A stretch of DNA of 62,006 nt from Azospirillum isscasi (GCF_030849505.1 NZ_JAUJFI010000010.1:1-62006); one strand, 5' to 3'; positions 7,101 through 14,906 are shown, counted from the first letter of the stretch. Numbers and translations: made by a program. Notes: generated by a model from the letters alone, not told the origin.

Positions 7101-7775
7101 TCAATGCAGGGTCGGCGCGTCCGGCCCGGTGGGCCGCAGCCGCGTGCGGGCGGAGGACAGGCAGAAGGCGTGCCAGTACAGCGCGACCAGCGCCCCCGGC
7201 AGGCTGTCCAGCTCATGCCCCGGCAGGGCGGTGATTCCCGCGGCGTGGGCCATGGCGGCGTTGGCGGCGTTGGCGCTCTGCCGCGCCGCCGGGCCGATCA
7301 GCGCCAGCGTCTCCCCCAGCGCGCGGGCGTCGAGGCGCAGGGTCGCCGGGGCGACGGTCATCTGGGCGGCGCCGTCGCGCAGGCGCCCGATGGCGATATA
7401 GGCTTCCAGCAGGTCCGGACGGTCCTCCGGGCGCAGCACCGCGGCGACCACGCGGTTGCCGGTCAGCGGGCCGGTGCCGTCGAACTCGAACACCACCGCG
7501 CGCTCCGTCTGCCGGGCCTCGGCCAGCGCGGCGGCGCGCTCCCCGGCGGAGACGCCGACCAGCCGCATCGCCTCCTCGAACATCTCGGGCCGCCCGCCGC
7601 CCTCGGCGTGGACGACCAGCGGCGCGTCCATCGTCGCCGCGATGGCCAGGCGGCGGGCCATGATGTTCACCGCCTCCTCCGCTATGTCCTCCGGAACCGT
7701 GCCCTGCAACAGCTCCGCCCCCTTGCGCAGCATCACCTCGGCGAAGCTGATGTCCGGGGCGGTGTCTGGGGTCAT
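7101..7775 (-). CDS. Conserved-looking protein of unknown function
   Basis: I do not recognise this 224-residue protein. It is predicted soluble, with no signal peptide and no membrane segment, and is rich in alanine-containing helices. A central segment, APLVVHAEGGGRPEMFEEA, and the later RLRDGAAQMTVAPATLRLDA show no known catalytic motif. ATG at 7775 has ATGGAGA about 8 nt upstream. It is the first gene of a two-gene unit with the pseG-like hydrolase, so a role in the same sugar pathway or in the transfer of that sugar is a reasonable guess. Base composition matches its neighbours. Confidence 0.75.
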   Translation of the reverse strand: MTPDTAPDISFAEVMLRKGAELLQGTVPEDIAEEAVNIMARRLAIAATMDAPLVVHAEGGGRPEMFEEAMRLVGVSAGERAAALAEARQTERAVVFEFDGTGPLTGNRVVAAVLRPEDRPDLLEAYIAIGRLRDGAAQMTVAPATLRLDARALGETLALIGPAARQSANAANAAMAHAAGITALPGHELDSLPGALVALYWHAFCLSSARTRLRPTGPDAPTLH

Positions 7776-7826
7776 GGCGCTGTCTCCATCGCAAGGGGTC
7801 GGCTGTTGTACGCCAAGGGCCGCCGC

Positions 7827-7855
7827 GCGCTCAATGATAGCAGCGCTCAATGATA
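7827..7855. repeat. 16-bp-period duplication over the cydB stop codon
   Basis: GCGCTCAATGATA occurs at 7827-7839 and again at 7843-7855. The second copy contains the cydB stop codon and last two codons, so the end of the gene appears to have been tandemly duplicated just past the stop. No function is implied. Confidence 0.6.
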
Positions 7856-8854
7856 ACCGATGGCCCCCGTCACCTTGCCGCGGAAGACCCAATAGCTGTA
7901 GGCGGTGTAGACCAGGATCGTCGGAACCAGAAAGGCCATGCCGATCAGCAGGAAGACCTGCGTCTCCGGCGGGGCCGCCGCCTGCCACACGGTGATCCCC
8001 GGCGGGATCAGCACCGGCCACAGGCTGATGGCCAGCCCCAGATAGGACAGGGCGAACAGCCCCATGGCGAAGACGAAGGGCAGCACCTCCCGCCCCTCGT
8101 CCAGCGCCCGCCACAGGCCGAAGGCGAGGAAGCCGACCATCAGCGGCACCGGCGACAGCAGCAGGATGTTGGGGACCGAGAACCAGCGCGCGGCGATGGA
8201 CGGCTCCAGAAAGGGCGTCCACAGGCTGACCGCCGCGACCATGACCAGCACCACGATCAGCAGCCGGCGCGCCACGCGGAAGCACCAGTCCTGCAGGATG
8301 CCGATGGTCCGCCAGATCAGCCAGGTGCTTCCCAGCAGCGCATAGCCGGCGATCAGGGCCAAACCGCAGAACAGGCTGAAGGGCGTGGCCCAGTCCAGCA
8401 TGCTTCCGGCGAAGTTCCGCCCCTCGACCTCGATCCCCTGGATGAAGGAGCCGAGAACCACCCCCTGCGCGAATGTGGCGAGCAGCGATCCCAGGAAGAA
8501 CGCCTTGTTCCACAGATGGCGGCTGCTTCGCGCCTTGAACCGGAACTCGAAGGCCACGCCGCGGAAGATCAGGGCGATCAGCATCAGCAGCAGCGGCAGA
8601 TACATGGCCGGCAGGACGACGGCGTAGGCGATGGGAAAGGCCGCGAACAGCCCCGCCCCGCCCAGGATCAGCCACGTCTCGTTGAAATCCCAGACCGGCG
8701 CCACCGAGTTCATCATGACGTCCCGCGCCTCCTCGCTGGGGGCGAAGGGGTAGAGGATGCCGATGCCCAGGTCGAAGCCGTCCATCAGCACATACATGAA
8801 GACCGCGAAGCCGACGATGGCGACCCAGGCGAGGGTGAGCAGGCTGCCTTCCAT
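7847..8854 (-). CDS. cydB: Cytochrome bd-type quinol oxidase subunit II (CydB/CioB)
   Basis: This is a 335-residue integral membrane protein with about eight hydrophobic segments. It has the CydB family start with FAVFMYVLMDGFDLGIG and the DFNETWLILGG motif. CydB pairs with CydA in the inner membrane to oxidise quinol and reduce O2 to water with high affinity. Its ATG lies 5 nt after the cydA stop, so the pair is one transcript. No short cydX-like gene was seen after the stop. Because the partner CydA has a short Q-loop, the complex is better described as the cyanide-insensitive (CioAB) type. Confidence 0.95.
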   Translation of the reverse strand: MEGSLLTLAWVAIVGFAVFMYVLMDGFDLGIGILYPFAPSEEARDVMMNSVAPVWDFNETWLILGGAGLFAAFPIAYAVVLPAMYLPLLLMLIALIFRGVAFEFRFKARSSRHLWNKAFFLGSLLATFAQGVVLGSFIQGIEVEGRNFAGSMLDWATPFSLFCGLALIAGYALLGSTWLIWRTIGILQDWCFRVARRLLIVVLVMVAAVSLWTPFLEPSIAARWFSVPNILLLSPVPLMVGFLAFGLWRALDEGREVLPFVFAMGLFALSYLGLAISLWPVLIPPGITVWQAAAPPETQVFLLIGMAFLVPTILVYTAYSYWVFRGKVTGAIGYH

Positions 8855-8859
8855 GGACG

Positions 8860-10269
8860 TCACTCCGCGGGTTCGATGGATTCGCCGGGCACCGACAGGG
8901 GCCGCTTCGGCTGGTGGCCCTGCGTCACCGCCGGGATCTCCAGATCCTCGTCCAGCAGCCGCGCCGGGCCGATGGTCAGCAGCCGGAACAGATAGTAGGT
9001 CCCGGCCCCGTAGATCACGGCGTAGACCAGAACGAACACGACCAGCGAGGTCAGCACCGCCCCGCCGGTCAGGGCCGGGGTCACCGCGTCCGCGGTGCGG
9101 ATCATGCCCTGGACCACCCAGGGCTGGCGCCCGATCTCCGTGGTGAACCACCCGGCCAGGATGGCGACGAAGCCCAGCGGCATGCAGCCGACCAGCACCC
9201 GGTGGAACCAGTTCGGGCTGTAGAGCCGTCCGCGCACCCGCTGGACCAGATGGATCAGCGCCACCGTCAGCATGACGACGCCGATCGCCACCATGATGCG
9301 GAAGGTCCAGAACAGGATTTCCGGGTTGGGCCGCTCGTCCGCCGGGAACTGCTTCAGCCCGGGGACCACCCCGTCCCAGTCGTGGGTCAGGATCAGGCTC
9401 GACAGGGCGGGGATGGCGATTTCCGCATGGTTGGTCTCGGCGTCCTTGTCGGGGATGGCGAACAGGATCAGCGGCGCCCGCGCCCCGCCCTCCCAATGGC
9501 CCTCCATGGCGGCGATCTTGGCCGGCTGGTGCTCCAGCGTGTTCAGCCCGTGCAGGTCGCCCAGGAAAATCTGCAGGGGCGCCAGGACGGTGATGAGCCC
9601 CAGCGACATGCTGAGCCCGACCCGCGCGTGCTCCAGGAAGCGGTTGCGGATCAGGTAGAAGGCGCTGATGCCAGCGACCACGAAGCCGGTGGTCAGGAAC
9701 ATCGCCGTCAGCATGTGGGCCAGCCGGTAGGGGAAGGACGGGTTGAACACCACCGCCCACCAGTCGGTGACGAAGAACCGCCCGTCCCGCAACTCCGCCC
9801 CCGCCGGGGTGTGCATCCAGCTGTTCGCCGAAAGGATCCAGAAGGAGGACAGCACCGTCCCCGTCGCCACCAGCACCGCCGCCAGGAAATGGATGCCCCG
9901 CGGCACGCGGTCCCGCCCGAACAGCAGGATGCCGAGGAAGGCGGCCTCCAGGAAGAAGGCTGTGACCACCTCGTACTGGATCAGCGGCCCCAGCACGTTG
10001 CCGACGATGTCGGACCAGCGGCTCCAGTTCGTGCCGAACTGGTAGGTCATCACGATGCCGGACACCACGCCCATGCCGAAGGAGATGGCGAAGATCCGCG
10101 TCCAGAATTCCGACAGGCTGCGGTACAGCGCCCTGCCGGTCATCAGCCACCGCGCTTCGAGAACCGCGATCCAGCAGGCCAGCCCCACCGTGAAGGAGGG
10201 AAAAAGAATGTGAAAAGAAATCACGAAAGCGAACTGGATTCGCGACAGAAGCAGCGGATCGAGGTCCAT
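8860..10269 (-). CDS. cydA: Cytochrome bd-type quinol oxidase subunit I (CydA/CioA, short Q-loop)
   Basis: This 469-residue membrane protein is shorter than E. coli CydA (about 520). The difference lies in the periplasmic Q-loop, which marks the cyanide-insensitive CioA subgroup. Visible signatures are SRIQFAFVISFHILFP with the N-terminal haem-ligand histidine, GDLHGLNTLEHQPAKIAAME with the quinol-site lysine and glutamate, and the diagnostic GRQPW. ATG at 10269 was chosen because the protein then begins MDLDPLLLSRIQFA, the standard start. The gene diverges from rpoH across 301 bp. An EcfG-type promoter match (10330-10354) sits 61 nt upstream, suggesting induction by general stress. That regulation is inferred. 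Confidence 0.95.
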   Translation of the reverse strand: MDLDPLLLSRIQFAFVISFHILFPSFTVGLACWIAVLEARWLMTGRALYRSLSEFWTRIFAISFGMGVVSGIVMTYQFGTNWSRWSDIVGNVLGPLIQYEVVTAFFLEAAFLGILLFGRDRVPRGIHFLAAVLVATGTVLSSFWILSANSWMHTPAGAELRDGRFFVTDWWAVVFNPSFPYRLAHMLTAMFLTTGFVVAGISAFYLIRNRFLEHARVGLSMSLGLITVLAPLQIFLGDLHGLNTLEHQPAKIAAMEGHWEGGARAPLILFAIPDKDAETNHAEIAIPALSSLILTHDWDGVVPGLKQFPADERPNPEILFWTFRIMVAIGVVMLTVALIHLVQRVRGRLYSPNWFHRVLVGCMPLGFVAILAGWFTTEIGRQPWVVQGMIRTADAVTPALTGGAVLTSLVVFVLVYAVIYGAGTYYLFRLLTIGPARLLDEDLEIPAVTQGHQPKRPLSVPGESIEPAE

Positions 10270-10329
10270 GGCCGCGGTCCTCCGTTGGCGGTCGTCCGGG
10301 CCGGATTCGGGTGGCCCGCCCCGACCCCA

Positions 10330-10354
10330 AACGCGGCCCATTCCAGGGAGTTCC
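10330..10354 (-). promoter_or_regulatory. EcfG (general stress sigma) type promoter for cydAB
   Basis: Read on the minus strand this is GGAAC, 16 nt, then CGTT, the consensus for the alphaproteobacterial EcfG/RpoE2 general stress sigma factor. The -10 half ends 60 nt before the cydA ATG and points the right way. It is a sequence match only. Confidence 0.6.
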
Positions 10355-10391
10355 CATTTTCCGGCTACGGATACTTTCTTTCCCCCCACCC

Positions 10392-10420
10392 CTTGAACCG
10401 CGGCCGGGGTCTCTTATTTC
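10392..10420 (+). promoter_or_regulatory. Sigma-32-type heat-shock promoter for rpoH
   Basis: CTTG at 10392-10395 is followed by a 17-nt spacer and CTTATTTC at 10413-10420. This fits the alphaproteobacterial RpoH consensus CTTG-N17/18-CYTATNTNNG at nearly every position. It lies about 150 nt upstream of the rpoH start codon, so the transcript would have a long leader. It implies positive autoregulation or control by a second RpoH. Confidence 0.6.
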
Positions 10421-10570
10421 TAAGCTCTTGCCGACATCCGCTCATTCACGGCCGGCCCTGGGCCACAGCCGATCCCACCCCGCTCCGATGGCCCCGCCGG
10501 CCAGCCGGGCCGGGGCTCATCGGCCCTTTGCAGGGTGTTTCCCGAGGATGCCGGAATCAGGAGAAGCTCT

Positions 10571-11473
10571 TTGACGGAACTGGCAGTTTCTGGCGAACCC
10601 CTTACCCTCTTTCTGAAAGAAACCCGCAAGTACGACTACCTCACCCCGGAACAGGAACGCGACCTCGCCATCCGCTGGCGGGAGCGGCAGGATCGCCGCG
10701 CCCTCGACCGGCTGATCGGCAGCCACCTCCGGCTCGTTTTCAAAATGGCCCGCGGCTATCAGGGCTACGGGCTGCCGCTGTCCGACCTGATCGCCGAGGG
10801 CAACGTCGGCGTCATGCAGGCGGCGCAGAAGTTCGACCCCGACAAGGGGTTCCGCTTCGCCACCTACGCCTCCTGGTGGATCCGGGCGGCGATCCAGGAA
10901 TATGTGCTGCACAACTGGTCGCTGGTGAAGATCGGCACCACCGCGGCCCAGAAGAAGCTGTTCTTCAGCCTGCGCCGCCTGAAGGCGCAGTTGCAGGACG
11001 CGGAGAACGGCACGTTCGGCGGCGACCTGTCGCCGGAGGCGGTGGAGAGCATCGCGACGACGCTGGACGTGTCCCAGGCCGACGTCGTGGAGATGAACCG
11101 CCGGCTGGGCAGCGACCGCTCGCTGAACGCCACGCTGGCCGAGGATGGCGACAGCGAATGGCTGGACCTTCTGGCCGACGAGCGTCCCGACCAGGAAACC
11201 GTTCTGGCCGGCGCGCAGGAGCGCAAGCGCCGACAGCACTTCCTGAAGCTGGGGCTGGGCGTGCTGGACGACCGCGAGCGCCAGATCCTGGTGGCCCGCC
11301 GCCTGCGCGAGGAGCCGCTGACGCTGGAGGAGCTGAGCCAGCACTTCCACGTCTCGCGCGAGCGCGTGCGCCAGCTTGAGGTGCGCGCCTTCGAAAAGGT
11401 CCAGAAGGCGGTGATGGCCCAGGCCCGGCAGGTTCCGGGCACTGCGGCGGGCAAGGCGCTGCTGCCGGTTTGA
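10571..11473 (+). CDS. rpoH: RNA polymerase heat-shock sigma factor RpoH
   Basis: This 300-residue sigma-70 family protein has region 2 (GYGLPLSDLIAEGNVGVMQA, then FATYASWWIRAAIQEY), the RpoH box QKKLFFSLRRLK that separates sigma-32 from housekeeping sigma factors, and region 4 (VSRERVRQLEVRAFEK). It directs RNA polymerase to chaperone and protease promoters. The start is a TTG at 10571 with AGGAG 8 nt upstream; an in-frame GTG at 10535 would add a non-family extension and lacks a ribosome site. A sigma-32-type promoter lies upstream. Alphaproteobacteria often carry several rpoH copies, and which one this is cannot be decided here. Confidence 0.95.
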   Translation: MTELAVSGEPLTLFLKETRKYDYLTPEQERDLAIRWRERQDRRALDRLIGSHLRLVFKMARGYQGYGLPLSDLIAEGNVGVMQAAQKFDPDKGFRFATYASWWIRAAIQEYVLHNWSLVKIGTTAAQKKLFFSLRRLKAQLQDAENGTFGGDLSPEAVESIATTLDVSQADVVEMNRRLGSDRSLNATLAEDGDSEWLDLLADERPDQETVLAGAQERKRRQHFLKLGLGVLDDRERQILVARRLREEPLTLEELSQHFHVSRERVRQLEVRAFEKVQKAVMAQARQVPGTAAGKALLPV

Positions 11474-11481
11474 GAAAACCT

Positions 11482-11620
11482 CTCTCCCGCCCCGGGAGAG
11501 GGTGGCGCCAGAGGCGCCGGGTGAGGGTCGTACGAGGATCAAGGCGCTGATCCTTGCCAGCACCCTCCCCCTTCCCACGCCTCCGGCGCGGGCCCCTTCC
11601 CTATCCCGGGACGGGAGAGG
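11482..11620. repeat. Dispersed 139-bp element, copy A
   Basis: This element aligns without gaps to 16829-16967. Each end is a palindrome of the type CTCTCCCGCCCCGGGAGAGGG, and the left end is a near inverted repeat of the right end. Internal words such as GGCGCCGGGTGAGGGTC and CGCGGGCCCCTTCCCT are shared by both copies. It fills the gap between two convergent genes and could act as a bidirectional transcription stop. It resembles a MITE or a compound REP element; no transposase is encoded. Confidence 0.75.
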
Positions 11621-11624
11621 GAGC

Positions 11625-12386
11625 TCAAGGCGTGACGAAGCGCGGCGGTTCCGGCAGCACGGAGGACCGCCGCCGCACGCCGCGCAGCGCCTGATCCACG
11701 GCGGCGACCTGCTCCTCCACCGAAATCAGGATCTGCGACGTGACCTCCAGCGACCGGTCCTCGTAGACCCAGCCGTCCGGGTGGCGGCCGGCCCAGGCGG
11801 CGACGGTCCGGTCGCGCTCTTCCAGAAGGCTGTGGATCTGGGGCCGGAACAGCCGCATCATCGCGGAGATCCAGCGGTTCGCCGGCCAGGACGGGCGGGC
11901 GTGATCCACCGTGAAATGGTCGAGCATGCGGATCACGTCGTCCGCCGCGTACCACGTCTCCCCCGTCACCCAGCGGTTCGTCGTGAACAGGCGCACCGGC
12001 TGCCCCGCCACGTCCATGGCGATCCCCACCAGATGGGACAGGGCGTCGTTGGGGTTGTCCGGCTCCTCGTAATCCTTCAGCGGCATCGGCTCCATGCCCG
12101 GCGGCATCCCCAGCGGGCGCAGGAAGGTGTGGAAATGGCCGTGCTCGCCGTCGGGCCGCTCGTCCTCGGGGTGGCAGTGGTAATAATACTGCGCGTGGTA
12201 TTCGGCATCGTACACGTCGCCCGGCGGGTAATGCCGCCATTCGTAGAGCGTGCCGTGCCCGCGCAGAAGCTCCCCCACCACCGTGTCGCCGGTCTTGGCG
12301 AGCACGCGCTGGCACAGCCGGACCTCCTGCGCGGCCTCGGACATCGCCTGCAACTCGTCGCGCGAAAGCTCCGAAAGCCCGATCAT
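11625..12386 (-). CDS. Conserved hypothetical protein with His-rich motif (DUF6969-like)
   Basis: This 253-residue soluble protein has a striking central segment in which YEWRHYPPGDVYD is followed by QYYYHCHPED and then EHGHFHTF, so at least six histidines fall within about 35 residues. That could be a metal site, but no known enzyme motif is complete. I believe it belongs to an uncharacterised family annotated as DUF6969 in related bacteria; that name is from memory. ATG at 12386 opens MIGLSELSRDELQAM. It lies 79 nt after the lipoprotein gene of the Mla-like operon on the same strand, and a possible promoter sits in that gap. The function is unknown. Confidence 0.75.
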   Translation of the reverse strand: MIGLSELSRDELQAMSEAAQEVRLCQRVLAKTGDTVVGELLRGHGTLYEWRHYPPGDVYDAEYHAQYYYHCHPEDERPDGEHGHFHTFLRPLGMPPGMEPMPLKDYEEPDNPNDALSHLVGIAMDVAGQPVRLFTTNRWVTGETWYAADDVIRMLDHFTVDHARPSWPANRWISAMMRLFRPQIHSLLEERDRTVAAWAGRHPDGWVYEDRSLEVTSQILISVEEQVAAVDQALRGVRRRSSVLPEPPRFVTP

Positions 12387-12426
12387 CGGATGCTCTGCCC
12401 CGTGTCCCTGCCCTTCCTTGATCCCT

Positions 12427-12456
12427 ATTACGTATGAGGCTTTGTACGCATAGCAA
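12427..12456 (-). promoter_or_regulatory. Possible sigma-70-type promoter
   Basis: On the minus strand TTGCTA, an 18-nt spacer and CGTAAT end about 40 nt before the ATG at 12386. The stretch is AT-rich for this genome and contains partly symmetrical TATGCGTA and TACGTA words. The support is moderate. Confidence 0.3.
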
Positions 12457-12465
12457 GCGCTTTCC

Positions 12466-13125
12466 TCAGCCGGAACGGCTGGCACCGGTGCGGAACACGG
12501 CGTTGCCGCTGCGCAGCGTCCAGTCCACCAGCGCCGCTTGAACCTGGCCCAACGCCTCGTTGAAGGCCGCGATCACGTCGGTGAAGTCCGATCCGCGCAC
12601 CGGCACCATGGCGTCGAAGGTGTCCCCCGCCTCGATGGTCCGGCTGGGCATGGCGACGAGCTTGGCGGAGAGGCGCACGCGCACCCGGTCCGGCACGGTG
12701 GCGCCGTCGTCGGCGAACTCCGCCTGGAAATCGCGCAGTTCCGTCTTCAGCACGAAGTCGGAACGCAGCCCCGCGGAATCCCGCCCCACCGAGACGATCC
12801 GCCGGCTGTCCTCGAAGGACTGGACGATCAGCCCCTGCACCATGCCCGGCGCGCGGTCGGCCCAGGACACCCCGGCGAAGTAGTCGAGCGCGGTGGCGGA
12901 GCGGGTGACCGCGATGCGCGGCGTGTCGATCCCGGCGCTGGCCGCCGGGGGCTCCACCAGCAATTGCCAGTTCACCCGCGGCAGACCGGCATCGGCCACC
13001 GCGCCCGGCGTCAGCGTGTAGAGGCTGGGCGCGGTGGGGTTCAGCGCCGCGCAGCCGGTCATCGGCCCGGTCAGGCCGAGCGCCAGCAGCGCCGCCCCCG
13101 TCGCGTTCGTCCAACGGCTCGTCAT
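12466..13125 (-). CDS. ABC-type auxiliary lipoprotein (PqiC/DUF330-like) of the Mla-like operon
   Basis: This 219-residue lipoprotein has an N-terminal hydrophobic segment ending in the lipobox MTGC, so it should be lipidated and anchored in a membrane facing the periplasm. The mature part opens SLYTLTPG and contains a motif of the family LLVEPPAA...IAVTRS typical of ABC-type transport auxiliary proteins. Such proteins work with an MCE (MlaD) protein and an MlaEF transporter in lipid traffic across the periplasm. The ATG overlaps the mlaD stop by 4 bp (ATGA). It is last in the order mlaE, mlaF, mlaD, lipoprotein. Confidence 0.88.
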   Translation of the reverse strand: MTSRWTNATGAALLALGLTGPMTGCAALNPTAPSLYTLTPGAVADAGLPRVNWQLLVEPPAASAGIDTPRIAVTRSATALDYFAGVSWADRAPGMVQGLIVQSFEDSRRIVSVGRDSAGLRSDFVLKTELRDFQAEFADDGATVPDRVRVRLSAKLVAMPSRTIEAGDTFDAMVPVRGSDFTDVIAAFNEALGQVQAALVDWTLRSGNAVFRTGASRSG

Positions 13126-14081
13126 CGTCCACGCACCTCCACGCCCTGGCGGGTTCCGCCGAACAGGAAGTTCGACGGGTCGTTCTCGATCCGCGTGACG
13201 ACGCGGGACACCTGCCCCGACAGGTCGCGCAACTGCGAGATCAGCAAGGTCAGTTCATACAGCCCGCCGCCGGTGAAGTCGCGCAGCGCGCCGCGGTTCT
13301 CCCCGATCATCGCGTTCAACTGCGTGGCGGTCTTGTTCAGCGAACCGGCCAGCGTGTGGAGGTCGCCGGTCAGGGTTTTCGTGCCGCTCTCCACCGCCGC
13401 CAGGGTGCGCTGCGCCTGCTCCATGGTCTGGCCGAGCTGCGGCCCGACCGTCTCGAAGCCCTGGAGCGTCCGGTTGGCCTGCGCCATCGTGGCGTCCAGC
13501 CCCTGGCTGGCGCGGGCCAGCTCGGCGGTCAGCGTGCGGGTGTTGGCCAGGATTTCCGCGATGGCCGCCTGGTTCTGCGGCGTCAGCAGGTCCGCCACCC
13601 GGTTGGTCAGGTCCAGCGCCCGGTTGAGAAGCTGCGGCGCCGCGTCCACGAACACCGTCAGGGAGGAAGGGCGCGAGGGGATGACCGGGATGCCGCCGTC
13701 ATGCGCCGTGCGCAGAAGCTCGCTCATCTCCGTGCCGCCGGAAATCTGGACGTAGGCGCCGCCGGTGATGCCCTGCACCTCCAGCGAGGCGATGGAGTCG
13801 GTCTTGATCGGCGTGCCTTCCTGCACCTCGATCCGCACGCGCACGCGGCTGACGTCGTTGGGGTCCAGGCGGATGTCGGTCGCCGTGCCAACGGGGATGC
13901 CGCGGTAGCGCACCGGGCTGCCTTCCTGAAGGCCGGTCACCGAACCGGTGAAGTAGATGTAATAGGGCTGGCGCGTCTCCTCCAACTGGATCTTGGCAAC
14001 CCAGACGGTGAAGACGAACAGTCCGGCCAGCAAGGCCAACACGAAGCTGCCCACGAGGATGTAGCTGGTGCGGGTTTCCAT
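13122..14081 (-). CDS. mlaD: MlaD-family (MCE domain) lipid-transport protein
   Basis: This 319-residue protein has one N-terminal membrane anchor (YILVGSFVLALLAGLFVFTVWV) followed by an MCE domain with the typical VTGLQEGSPVRYRGIPVG and EVQGITGGAYVQI segments. The C-terminal half is a long heptad-rich helix (roughly residues 150-290). MCE proteins form hexameric rings on MlaE and hand phospholipids across the periplasm. The protein is longer than E. coli MlaD (about 180) because of the helical extension, more like PqiB/LetB or the Gram-negative MCE proteins of alphaproteobacteria. It overlaps the lipoprotein gene and follows mlaF after 9 nt. Confidence 0.92.
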   Translation of the reverse strand: METRTSYILVGSFVLALLAGLFVFTVWVAKIQLEETRQPYYIYFTGSVTGLQEGSPVRYRGIPVGTATDIRLDPNDVSRVRVRIEVQEGTPIKTDSIASLEVQGITGGAYVQISGGTEMSELLRTAHDGGIPVIPSRPSSLTVFVDAAPQLLNRALDLTNRVADLLTPQNQAAIAEILANTRTLTAELARASQGLDATMAQANRTLQGFETVGPQLGQTMEQAQRTLAAVESGTKTLTGDLHTLAGSLNKTATQLNAMIGENRGALRDFTGGGLYELTLLISQLRDLSGQVSRVVTRIENDPSNFLFGGTRQGVEVRGR

Positions 14082-14090
14082 GGCGTCCGG

Positions 14091-14900
14091 TCAGCTTTCT
14101 GCATGGCGCGCGGCGCGGCCGCGCGGTCCGTGGAAATAGTCGTGAATCCAGGGATGCGGGTCCCGGAGATGCTGCTCCAGCGTGCCCACGCGGATCTTCT
14201 TGTCCACCAGAACGGCGATGCGGTCGCAGATGGAGGTCAGGCTGTCCAGGTCGTGGGTGACCATGAAGACGGTCAACCCCAGGCTGCGCTGCAGGTTGCG
14301 GATGAGCTGGTCGAAGGCGGCGGCGCCGATGGGGTCCAGCCCGGCGGTCGGCTCGTCCAGGAACAGGATGTCGGGGTCGAGCGCCAGCGCGCGGGCCAGA
14401 CCGGCGCGCTTGACCATGCCGCCCGACAGCTCCGCCGGGAACTTCGCCCCGGCGTTGGGCGGCAGGCCGGACATGGCGATCTTCACCCGCGCGATCTCCG
14501 CCGCCAGCGCCGCCGACAGGTCGGTGTGCTCCTTCAGCGGCACCATGACGTTCTCCGCCACGGTCATCGAGCTGAACAGCGCCCCGTTCTGGAACAGCAC
14601 GCCGGTGCGGGCCTGGAGCGTCACCCGCTCCGCCTCCGGCAGGTCGGCGGTGTCGCGGCCCAGCAGCTCGATCCGGCCATCGGCGGGGCGGATCAGGCCG
14701 AGGATCTCCTTCAGCAGGACCGACTTGCCGGTGCCCGACCCGCCGACCACGCCCAGCACCTCCCCCCGCCGCACGTCGAGGTCGAGCCCGTCATGGACCA
14801 CCTGCGGGCCGAAGCGCGTGACCAGCCCGCGGACGCGGATCACCGCATCCTGCGCATCCGGTTGCTTGCCGTCGAACCGTTTGTCGTTATCCGCCGCCAC
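14091..14900 (-). CDS. mlaF: ABC transporter ATP-binding protein, MlaF-like
   Basis: This 269-residue ATPase has Walker A GGSGTGKSVLLKE, signature LSGGMVKRAGLARAL and Walker B DILFLDEPTAGLDP, with the H-loop in MVTHD. The LSGGMxKR signature variant is characteristic of MlaF/Ttg2A. It drives phospholipid movement by the permease MlaE in the inner membrane. The start is a GTG at 14900 with GAGGGG immediately upstream, at short spacing, and lies 6 nt after the mlaE stop. The C-terminus has the basic RGRAARHAES tail. Confidence 0.93.
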   Translation of the reverse strand: MAADNDKRFDGKQPDAQDAVIRVRGLVTRFGPQVVHDGLDLDVRRGEVLGVVGGSGTGKSVLLKEILGLIRPADGRIELLGRDTADLPEAERVTLQARTGVLFQNGALFSSMTVAENVMVPLKEHTDLSAALAAEIARVKIAMSGLPPNAGAKFPAELSGGMVKRAGLARALALDPDILFLDEPTAGLDPIGAAAFDQLIRNLQRSLGLTVFMVTHDLDSLTSICDRIAVLVDKKIRVGTLEQHLRDPHPWIHDYFHGPRGRAARHAES

Positions 14901-14906
14901 GGCCCC

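Larger units (their letters stand above)
10270..10570. other. Intergenic control region between cydA and rpoH
   Basis: This 301-bp region separates the divergent cydAB and rpoH genes. It holds an EcfG-like site facing cydA and a sigma-32-like site facing rpoH, about 40 bp apart. The remaining 150 bp before rpoH (10421-10570) is GC-rich leader sequence, in which no clear hairpin or further gene was found. Confidence 0.6.

Noticed and set aside
7847-10357. Possible CydA-CydB fusion
   Set aside because: The long open frame runs through cydA in the wrong frame before entering cydB; separate starts and stops 5 nt apart give two normal subunits.
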